DNA of 11,121 bases from Oscillospiraceae bacterium (GTDB lineage: Bacteria > Bacillota > Clostridia > Oscillospirales > Oscillospiraceae), in the NCBI GenBank assembly GCA_012513005.1, contig JAAZCZ010000024.1, positions 1 through 11,121 on the forward strand, given 5' to 3'. Shown here in pieces: positions 5,897 to 11,121 of this stretch. The notes under the pieces are model-generated. The model had not been told where the DNA came from and made no database searches. It saw only the letters and a program-made list of their open reading frames with translations. Positions within the stretch are counted from its first letter, which is position 1, and each line of letters starts with the position of its first letter. Position numbers and translations under genes: made by a program.

Positions 5897-6595
5897 TTGA
5901 AAGGCAGCATATCTTTTATCATCACTTGCGTAGTTACAATAGCAGTCATTTACGCAGTAGCAAAACTTTTTGAGGTTTACGGATTTAAGAAAAACCTCAG
6001 ACATACCACCACAACTAAGAGAATTGCATATATTGCAATGTTCTCGGCACTGGGCGGAGTTGTAATGCTCTTTGAAATCCCCCTGCCCTTTGCCCCACCG
6101 TTTTACAAAATCGATTTGAGCGAGCTTCCGGTATTGATGTGTACTTTGTACTTAGGTCCGGTTGCAGGCGTTACTGCCGAGTTTTTGAAGGTTGCTGTTA
6201 AACTTCTGATTAAGGGCACAAGCACAGCTTTTGTCGGCGATTTTGCAAACTTTGTTGTGGGCATTTCATTTATTCTCCCGGCTTCTATTGTTTATCACTA
6301 TCGCAAAACCAGAAAAACTGCCGTAATTGGTCTTATTGTCGGCACTTTGTGCATGACTGTGTTTGGCTCACTCTTTAACGCTTTTTATCTGATTCCCAAA
6401 TTCTCAGAGCTATTTAAGCTGCCTGTTGACGCAATAATTGCAATGGGCAATAAGGTAAACTCTTCAATAACAGACATAAATTCCCTTGTTTTATTTGCAG
6501 TTGTGCCGTTTAACCTGATTAAGGGAACAGTTGTTTCAATTGTGACTTACCTGCTCTATAAACGGGTTGAGAAAATCATATTTAAAGAGGGCTAA
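5897..6595 (+). CDS. ribU: Riboflavin transporter, ECF S component
   Basis: Substrate-binding membrane subunit for riboflavin uptake. By family knowledge it works with the shared ECF energy module (two ATPases and EcfT), which is not in this window. 232 residues, longer than the typical RibU of about 190. The signature segment IPLPFAPPFYKIDLSELPVL is at 61-80, followed by LGPVAGVTAEFLKVAVKLL (86-104). Hydrophobic helices lie at about 6-24, 43-60, 76-105, 115-134, 142-165 and 195-218. The first helix and the basic TTTTKR linker (37-42) precede the usual first helix. The start is TTG with a near-perfect Shine-Dalgarno. An FMN riboswitch and terminator directly upstream support riboflavin as substrate. 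It converges on ribF across a strong terminator. Confidence 0.93.
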   Translation: MKGSISFIITCVVTIAVIYAVAKLFEVYGFKKNLRHTTTTKRIAYIAMFSALGGVVMLFEIPLPFAPPFYKIDLSELPVLMCTLYLGPVAGVTAEFLKVAVKLLIKGTSTAFVGDFANFVVGISFILPASIVYHYRKTRKTAVIGLIVGTLCMTVFGSLFNAFYLIPKFSELFKLPVDAIIAMGNKVNSSITDINSLVLFAVVPFNLIKGTVVSIVTYLLYKRVEKIIFKEG

Positions 6596-6655
6596 GCAGC
6601 ATTATATTTATTATTCCTTTGCATTCTTTCCTTTCTGACGCTCCCCACGAAGGGC

Positions 6656-6704
6656 AAGCGGCGGTCTGACTTAAAAGTATCAGACCGCCGCTTATTATTT
6701 ATTT
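6656..6704 (+). terminator. Intrinsic terminator after ribU
   Basis: A perfect 14-bp GC-rich stem, AAGCGGCGGTCTGA (6656-6669) with TCAGACCGCCGCTT (6680-6693), encloses a 10-nt loop. The plus-strand tail ATTATTTATTTATT is T-rich. It lies in the 114-bp convergent gap between ribU and ribF. On the minus strand the sequence after the stem is GC-rich and lacks a U tract, so it is a clear terminator only for ribU, though the strong stem may also slow transcription from ribF. Confidence 0.9.
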
Positions 6705-6709
6705 ATTAT

Positions 6710-7621
6710 TTACTCATCTGTGCTATTAAAAGTCTGAAAATACAGAGCTGACTCTTCGGCGTCTTTTAGTATCTGTGCCCGCAGCTCCTCTACACTGGAA
6801 AACTTCCTCTCGCCGCGCAGGTATTTATAAAAATCTACTCTCACGGTGCTTTCATATAAATTTCCCTCAAAGCCGATTAAATAGCTCTCTACCGATACCT
6901 TGTTTTCAGATGAGACAGTAGGGCGTATGCCTATATTGGTTATCGCCGGATAATCTCTGCCGTCCTCGGTGATTGCTCGTGTTATGTAAACTCCGTGCTT
7001 TGGTATCAAAACACCTTCCGGAAAGCTCATGTTTATAGTCGGTGTGCCTATTGTCTTGCCTAGACCAAAGCCGTATCCAACGGTTTCGAGCAGGCAGTGC
7101 GGGTGACCCAGCATTTTATTAGCTGTTTCCATGTCGCCCTCTTCCAAAAGCTGTCTGATACAGGTTGAGCTTACAGTTACACCACCTAACTCTACCTTGT
7201 CTATGATATCGCAGCCCAAGCCGTGCTCTTTGCAATGCTGAGCCAGTTTTTGGGGATTTCCCTCCCCTTTATTTCCGAATTTAAAATCATAACCTACAAC
7301 AAAGTGTGAAATATTGAGCTCTCGCACTAAGGAAACGATAAAATCCTGCCACGGCATCTGCATGACAGTTTTATTAAAGTGCATAAATATGACACTGTTT
7401 ATGCCAAATAGCCTTGAGATTAGCTCTGCTCTGCCTTTTGGGGCATTAATTAGCGGCACTTCTGTGTTATACACAAGATTGTCAGGATGCACATCAAAGC
7501 TGAGTACCGTGGGCACGGCATTTATGCTTTTTCCTATTTCCTTGGATTTTTTTAGCAGCTCGGCATGCCCGAGATGCACTCCGTCGAAAAATCCCAGTGC
7601 AACAACTCTTTTTTCTTCCAT
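6710..7621 (-). CDS. ribF: Bifunctional riboflavin kinase / FAD synthetase
   Basis: Phosphorylates riboflavin to FMN and adenylylates FMN to FAD; cytosolic. 303 residues. The N-terminal adenylyltransferase domain has GFFDGVHLGH (10-19, usual form GNFDGVHLGH), GYDFKFG (110-116) and SSTCIRQLL (151-159). The C-terminal kinase domain has GYGFGLGKTIGTPTINM (182-198), with the GTPTIN flavin/ATP motif, then NIGIRPTV (229-236) and the likely catalytic E245 in VESYLIGFEG. The start at 7621 gives a short N-terminus before the first strand; GAGGT eight bases upstream, overlapping the truB stop codon, supports it. It is the last gene of the infB block, 3 nt after truB. Its product FMN is the ligand of the riboswitch controlling ribU next door. 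Confidence 0.97.
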   Translation of the reverse strand: MEEKRVVALGFFDGVHLGHAELLKKSKEIGKSINAVPTVLSFDVHPDNLVYNTEVPLINAPKGRAELISRLFGINSVIFMHFNKTVMQMPWQDFIVSLVRELNISHFVVGYDFKFGNKGEGNPQKLAQHCKEHGLGCDIIDKVELGGVTVSSTCIRQLLEEGDMETANKMLGHPHCLLETVGYGFGLGKTIGTPTINMSFPEGVLIPKHGVYITRAITEDGRDYPAITNIGIRPTVSSENKVSVESYLIGFEGNLYESTVRVDFYKYLRGERKFSSVEELRAQILKDAEESALYFQTFNSTDE

Positions 7622-7624
7622 TTA

Positions 7625-8503
7625 CTATACCTCAAAAAAGCTTTTTATAGTTGACATAATATTGCCGTTTACCTCGCCGAGCATCAGAAATTCTCCGTTT
7701 TCGCTGTATATTCTGTATGTTCCGTCGGGGGCTTGCGTTTTATAAGCTACGCCGTTTTTTATATATTTTTCTTCTGCAACGGTGGCAGTTTGCTCGGGGT
7801 ATTCTTTAAACAGGCTGTCTACCGGAAGCAAAAACTCCTCTGCTCCCTTATTAATAATAATTTCCAGCTCATGTGCGTCATTAATAGTGAAGTTGCCCAC
7901 TCTTGTTCGGCATAATGCCGACATGCAGGCTCCGCAGCCCAGCTCTTTGCCTATGTCGTGGCACAGTGTTCTTATATATGTGCCCTTTGAGCAGCTGACG
8001 CTAAGCACATAGTCGTCTTTTTCTTTGCCTATTAGTTTTAGCTCCGAGATATTTATTTGTCTTTTTTCTCTTTCTACCTCTTTGCCTGCTCTGGCTAGCT
8101 CATATAGCTTTTTGCCGTCTTTTTTTATGGCAGAATACATCGGCGGCAGCTGGAAAATATCACCGCTAAACTTCGGCAATATGCTCAAAATATTATCTTC
8201 ATCTATAAAACTTGCAGCCTGCTCACTTAGCTTAACTACAGTTCCCGTTATATCCTGCGTGTCGGTTTCGATTCCTAGTCTCATTTTAGCAATATATGTT
8301 TTATCATTAGCTTCTGCAAACTGCACTGCCCTGGTTGCCCTGCCTATAAACAGAAGCAGCACTCCGGTTGCCATCGGGTCTAGCGTACCGGAGTGACCTA
8401 TTCTTTTTACCCTCGTAATTCCGCGCAGCTTCGCCACCACATCGTGGCTTGTCCAGCCTTCCGGTTTTATTACGGGCAGTATTCCGTTTAGAGCTTTGGC
8501 CAT
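7625..8503 (-). CDS. truB: tRNA pseudouridine(55) synthase TruB
   Basis: Isomerises U55 in the T-loop of tRNAs to pseudouridine; cytosolic. 292 residues, the normal length. The catalytic motif GHSGTLDPMATGVL spans 36-49 with nucleophile D42. The family segments PPMYSAIKKDGKKLYELARAG (120-140) and CSKGTYIRTLCHDIG (171-185) are both present, followed by a C-terminal extension of about 80 residues resembling the usual small RNA-binding domain (not verified in detail). The start codon lies inside the nrnA gene (16-bp overlap) and has only a weak purine-rich site, so translation is probably coupled to nrnA. ribF follows after 3 nt. The order nrnA-truB-ribF is the standard Firmicutes arrangement. 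Confidence 0.97.
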   Translation of the reverse strand: MAKALNGILPVIKPEGWTSHDVVAKLRGITRVKRIGHSGTLDPMATGVLLLFIGRATRAVQFAEANDKTYIAKMRLGIETDTQDITGTVVKLSEQAASFIDEDNILSILPKFSGDIFQLPPMYSAIKKDGKKLYELARAGKEVEREKRQINISELKLIGKEKDDYVLSVSCSKGTYIRTLCHDIGKELGCGACMSALCRTRVGNFTINDAHELEIIINKGAEEFLLPVDSLFKEYPEQTATVAEEKYIKNGVAYKTQAPDGTYRIYSENGEFLMLGEVNGNIMSTIKSFFEV

Positions 8504-9438
8504 TGCTTGCTTATCTCGCTTAGTATCATTTTTTCTGTCTCTTCGGGTGAGTGCTTAATTTTGCAGCCCGAGGCACCGGGATGACCGCCGCCGCCGAAAA
8601 CTGCGCAGACCTTTGAGACATCATAGCCAGGCTTTGACCTTAATGATACCTTGCAGTAGTTCTCCCCTAGCTCTCTTATGAGTACTGAAACCGCAGCGCC
8701 CTCGGCAGCTCCGGGTATGCCGGCTATGTCTTCGCAGTCATCCTCTGTTGCACCGATGCTGTTTAGCATCTCGAGAGTCACTGTTGCCGCTGTCACTTTT
8801 CCGCTTTTATAGTATTTCATGCCGGAATAGAGCATTCCTAGCAAGGTTATCCTTGCCCTGCTGAGTGTTCTGAAAAGCATTACATTGAGCGACTTATTGT
8901 CGGCACCCGCTTTTACAAGCTTAGCTGCAGCTTCTAATGTGCCTGCATTTGTGTTTGTGTACTGAAAGCAGCCTGTGTCTGTGCTGACTGCTATGTATAG
9001 CAGGTTTGCCTCTTCTTCGGAAATGCTGCCGCAAAGAGCTTCTATTATCTCAAGTACAAGCTCGCCGCAGGAGGATTTTCCGTAGTCAAGGCAAAGATCT
9101 TTTGCAAAACCTGTGTTAGTTTTGTGGTGGTCGATTGCAAGCTTAATATCTTGGGGTGCTCCGCTACTGAGCATCCCGTCTGATGCTATATCCACAGAAA
9201 TAGCAAAGGAGGGCATCTGCCCTTCTTTAGCTAAATAGGGCTCAATAAACCCTGCATATCTGGGAGTTATATCGGGGTTGGGAAAGCAGTATGCCGTTTT
9301 TCCTATGCGGCGCAAGGCAGAGCAGAGGGCAGCTCCGCTTCCTAATGTGTCGCCGTCCGGGAACTTGTGGCTCAGTATTAGGTAATCATCATGCTCCCTT
9401 AGTATTTCTGCACAGCGATTAACCGTTATCCCCTTCAT
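8488..9438 (-). CDS. nrnA: DHH/DHHA1 phosphoesterase, NrnA-type (nano-RNase / pAp phosphatase)
   Basis: Predicted to degrade 2-5 nt RNA fragments and to dephosphorylate 3'-phosphoadenosine 5'-phosphate, using Mn2+; cytosolic. 316 residues from the chosen ATG. The DHH domain has SHKFPDGDTLGSG (23-35; metal ligands H24, D28, D30), D83 in SVDIASDG, IDHHKTN (102-108) and D154 in STDTGCFQY. The DHHA1 domain ends with the substrate motif FGGGGHPGASGCK (281-293). ATG at 9438 is preferred over an in-frame GTG at 9453 because GAGG lies nine bases before the ATG and nothing similar precedes the GTG. It overlaps rbfA by 20 bp at its start and truB by 16 bp at its end. The symbol rests on family and context; other DHH subfamilies share the motifs. 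Confidence 0.92.
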   Translation of the reverse strand: MKGITVNRCAEILREHDDYLILSHKFPDGDTLGSGAALCSALRRIGKTAYCFPNPDITPRYAGFIEPYLAKEGQMPSFAISVDIASDGMLSSGAPQDIKLAIDHHKTNTGFAKDLCLDYGKSSCGELVLEIIEALCGSISEEEANLLYIAVSTDTGCFQYTNTNAGTLEAAAKLVKAGADNKSLNVMLFRTLSRARITLLGMLYSGMKYYKSGKVTAATVTLEMLNSIGATEDDCEDIAGIPGAAEGAAVSVLIRELGENYCKVSLRSKPGYDVSKVCAVFGGGGHPGASGCKIKHSPEETEKMILSEISKQWPKL

Positions 9439-9820
9439 CCGATATTTCCTCACTTTCTGTTTCGGCTTCGTCTTTTATTATCTTGCTAAGTAGGCTGTTT
9501 ATGTGGGCTCCGTACTCTAAGCCGTAGTCTATTTCAAAAATAAGCTCCGGCACATATCTAATGCTAAGCCGTGCTCCGAGCTCACGCCTGAGCCAGCCTG
9601 CCGAGGATTTGAGCCCCTTTTTTAGCTGCTTTTCGTCAAATTCTCCGTAGATTGAGAGATAGACCTTTGCACATCTCAAATCACCTGTGGTGTCGACACG
9701 GGTTATGCTTATCATCTGTAAGTCCGCTATCCTCGGGTCTTTTATCTGACGGAGCAGCTCTGACAGAACAAGCTGTATGTCGTCGTTTATTCTGCCTATT
9801 CTGTTATTCGGACCTGCCAT
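9419..9820 (-). CDS. rbfA: 30S ribosome-binding factor A
   Basis: Small KH-fold protein that binds the 30S subunit near the 5' part of 16S rRNA and helps late maturation and cold adaptation; cytosolic. 133 residues, somewhat longer than the roughly 120 usual. The N-terminal signature NRIGRINDDIQLVLSELL is at 6-23, followed by IKDPRI (26-31), ISITRVDTTGDLRCAKVYLS (37-56) and RYVPELIFEIDYGLEYG, which fits the family's PEL-F-D-S/G motif. The extra length is a strongly acidic C-terminal tail from about 117 on. GAGGAG eight bases upstream of the ATG is formed by the last two Glu codons of infB, only 5 nt away. Confidence 0.96.
   Translation of the reverse strand: MAGPNNRIGRINDDIQLVLSELLRQIKDPRIADLQMISITRVDTTGDLRCAKVYLSIYGEFDEKQLKKGLKSSAGWLRRELGARLSIRYVPELIFEIDYGLEYGAHINSLLSKIIKDEAETESEEISDEGDNG
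9448..9451 (-). promoter_or_regulatory. Shine-Dalgarno deciding the nrnA start
   Basis: GAGG on the minus strand, nine bases before the ATG at 9438-9436 and inside the rbfA coding region. The longer GTG start at 9453 would place this site within its own second codon, so the ATG is favoured. Confidence 0.6.
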
Positions 9821-9825
9821 TACTA

Positions 9826-11121
9826 TTACTCCTCAATTCGCTTCATAATGAAGGCTTCAATGACGTCCTTTTCATGGACATCGTTAAATTTCTCTATCTG
9901 TATTCCGCATTCGTAGCCTGCTGCCACTTCCTTGACATCGTCCTTAAATCTGCGCAGTGATGCCATCTCTCCCTCGTATATGACTATTCCGTCACGAACG
10001 ACTCTGACAGAGCTGCCGCGCTGGATTTTGCCGTCTAGTACATAGGAGCCGCATACTGTGCCGATTCTGGAAATCTTGATGAGCTGTCTCACCTCTGCGT
10101 GACCTGTTACGACTTCCTCGAACTTGGGTGCAAGCATGCCCTTCATGGCAGCTTCTACTTCGTTTATGCAGTCGTATATGACTCTGTATAGGCGCATTTC
10201 AACACCTGCTCTGCTTGCGCTCTCTCTTGCCTGGTTATCCGGTCTCACATTAAAGCCGACTATGAGTGCTCCCGATGTTGAGGCAAGCATTATATCCGAC
10301 TCGGATATTGCGCCGACTCCCGAGTGTATAACCTTTACATTGACTTCATCATTAGAGAGCTTTTCAAGCGATGCGCTGATTGCCTCGGCACTGCCCTGAA
10401 CGTCTGCCTTGACTATGATATTAAAGTCCTTGACCTCGCCCTGCTGTATGCGTGCGAAAAGATCGTCCAAGGTCACCTTGTTTGCGCTGCTGCCCCTGTC
10501 CTTTTCGCTCTGCTTACGCTCGTCAACAAGTTCTCTTGCCATGCGCTCATCGTCAACTGCGTTGAAGATATCTCCTGCGCCCGGCACATCTCCCATTCCG
10601 GTAATTTCAACCGGCACGGAGGGTCCTGCTGATGTGACGCTCTTGCCCTTGTCGTTTGTCATTGTGCGAACTCTGCCGACGCTTGTGCCGGCTATTATTA
10701 TATCGCCTTGATTTAGTGTGCCGTTTTGCACTAAGACTGTCATTATAGGTCCGCGACCTTTATCGAGCCTTGCCTCAATTACAGTGCCCTTTGCAGCTCT
10801 CTTCGGGTTTGCACGCAGCTCCTGCATCTCAGCCAGTACGGCTAAGTTTTCGAGCAGGTTATCTATGCCTTCGCCTGTCTTTGCAGAGATTTGGCAGATG
10901 ATTGTATCTCCGCCCCACTCCTCGGAGACAAGCCCGTGCTCCGCTAACTGCTGTTTTATTCTGTCGGCATTTGCGCCGACTACATCTATCTTGTTTATTG
11001 CCACGACAATGGGAATTTCCGCTGCCTTGGCGTGGTTTATTGACTCAATTGTCTGGGGCATGATGCCGTCATTCGCCGCGACAACAAGTATTGCTATGTC
11101 TGTTATCTTAGCTCCGCGGGC
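9826..11121 (-). CDS. infB: Translation initiation factor IF-2, C-terminal part (5' end outside window)
   Basis: GTPase that places initiator fMet-tRNA on the 30S subunit and promotes subunit joining; cytosolic. The frame is open to the right edge with 431 residues visible; the N-terminal domains and the G1-G3 motifs lie outside. The first visible residues are ARGAKITDIAILVVAANDG, which in IF-2 follow the DTPGHEAF motif by a few residues. G4 is NKID (visible residues 43-46) and G5 is SAKTGEG (79-85). Domain II follows with RLDKGRGPIMTVLV. Domain III has NIIVKADVQGSAEAI. The fMet-tRNA-binding C-terminal domain begins near GHAEVRQLIKISRIGTVCG. The in-frame ATG at 11061 is an internal Met (GIMPQTIE), not a start. 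It is the first visible gene of the infB-rbfA-nrnA-truB-ribF block. Confidence 0.98.
   Translation of the reverse strand, partial: ARGAKITDIAILVVAANDGIMPQTIESINHAKAAEIPIVVAINKIDVVGANADRIKQQLAEHGLVSEEWGGDTIICQISAKTGEGIDNLLENLAVLAEMQELRANPKRAAKGTVIEARLDKGRGPIMTVLVQNGTLNQGDIIIAGTSVGRVRTMTNDKGKSVTSAGPSVPVEITGMGDVPGAGDIFNAVDDERMARELVDERKQSEKDRGSSANKVTLDDLFARIQQGEVKDFNIIVKADVQGSAEAISASLEKLSNDEVNVKVIHSGVGAISESDIMLASTSGALIVGFNVRPDNQARESASRAGVEMRLYRVIYDCINEVEAAMKGMLAPKFEEVVTGHAEVRQLIKISRIGTVCGSYVLDGKIQRGSSVRVVRDGIVIYEGEMASLRRFKDDVKEVAAGYECGIQIEKFNDVHEKDVIEAFIMKRIEE

Noticed and set aside
6639..6660. Alternative hairpin CGCT/AGCG with CCC/GGG just before the ribU terminator
   Set aside because: Short and interrupted, and far weaker than the 14-bp terminator stem it overlaps; no sign of regulation after the ribU stop codon.
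9652..10711. Plus-strand open frames opposite rbfA and infB
   Set aside because: Antisense to strongly conserved genes, without ribosome sites or recognisable domains.
11061..11061. ATG at 11061 as the start of a shorter IF-2
   Set aside because: The frame stays open to the window edge and the upstream residues match the IF-2 GTPase domain, so this Met is internal.
1..11121. Mobile elements, phage genes, CRISPR arrays, tRNA genes, defence systems
   Set aside because: No transposase, integrase, direct-repeat array, cloverleaf or defence-type domain seen on either strand; nearly all bases are explained by core genes and their control signals.

Overview
The window reads as ordinary chromosome of a Gram-positive, low-to-mid GC Clostridia-type bacterium (Firmicutes; an Oscillospirales-like member is plausible, but that rests on impression only). 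The pointers are the gene order infB-rbfA-nrnA-truB-ribF, a DUF1385 (YqhQ-type) gene beside prmC, an FMN riboswitch in front of an ECF-type riboflavin transporter, strong purine-rich Shine-Dalgarno sites, and TTG starts. I see no tRNA, rRNA, CRISPR array, insertion sequence or phage gene. No stretch longer than 300 bases lacks a gene; the three real gaps (4890-5053, 5630-5896, 6596-6709) all hold regulatory signals.

Left block, 1-4889, minus strand: a two-component pair (OmpR/PhoB-type regulator, then a two-helix histidine kinase), a DUF1385 membrane protein, prmC, recA and the first 33 codons of recX. Spacings are 3, 9, 23 and 42 nt, then an 8-nt overlap. No terminator is visible between them, so they look like one transcription unit fed by an extended -10 promoter at 4950-4958. 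RecA carries unusual residues in both DNA-binding loops, and no LexA box is visible next to recA.

Middle block, 4890-6709, plus strand: a compact Sfp-type phosphopantetheinyl transferase (TTG start), then a promoter, an FMN (RFN) riboswitch, a terminator hairpin and ribU (TTG start). The layout predicts that FMN shuts off riboflavin uptake by premature termination. A 14-bp-stem terminator closes ribU.

Right block, 6710-11121, minus strand: infB (3' two-thirds or less), rbfA, nrnA, truB and ribF. This is the downstream half of the conserved nusA-infB operon and covers translation initiation, 30S maturation, nano-RNA/pAp turnover, tRNA U55 pseudouridylation and FMN/FAD synthesis. ribF converges on ribU, so riboflavin import and its conversion to FMN/FAD sit tail to tail, and the FMN made by RibF is the ligand of the ribU riboswitch.

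I do not see a wholly new system. The points most worth a second look are the coupling of a nearly loop-less sensor kinase to prmC-recA-recX, the RecA loop substitutions, the phosphopantetheinyl transferase placed upstream of the riboswitch without its own terminator, and overlapping divergent promoters at 4928-4958.
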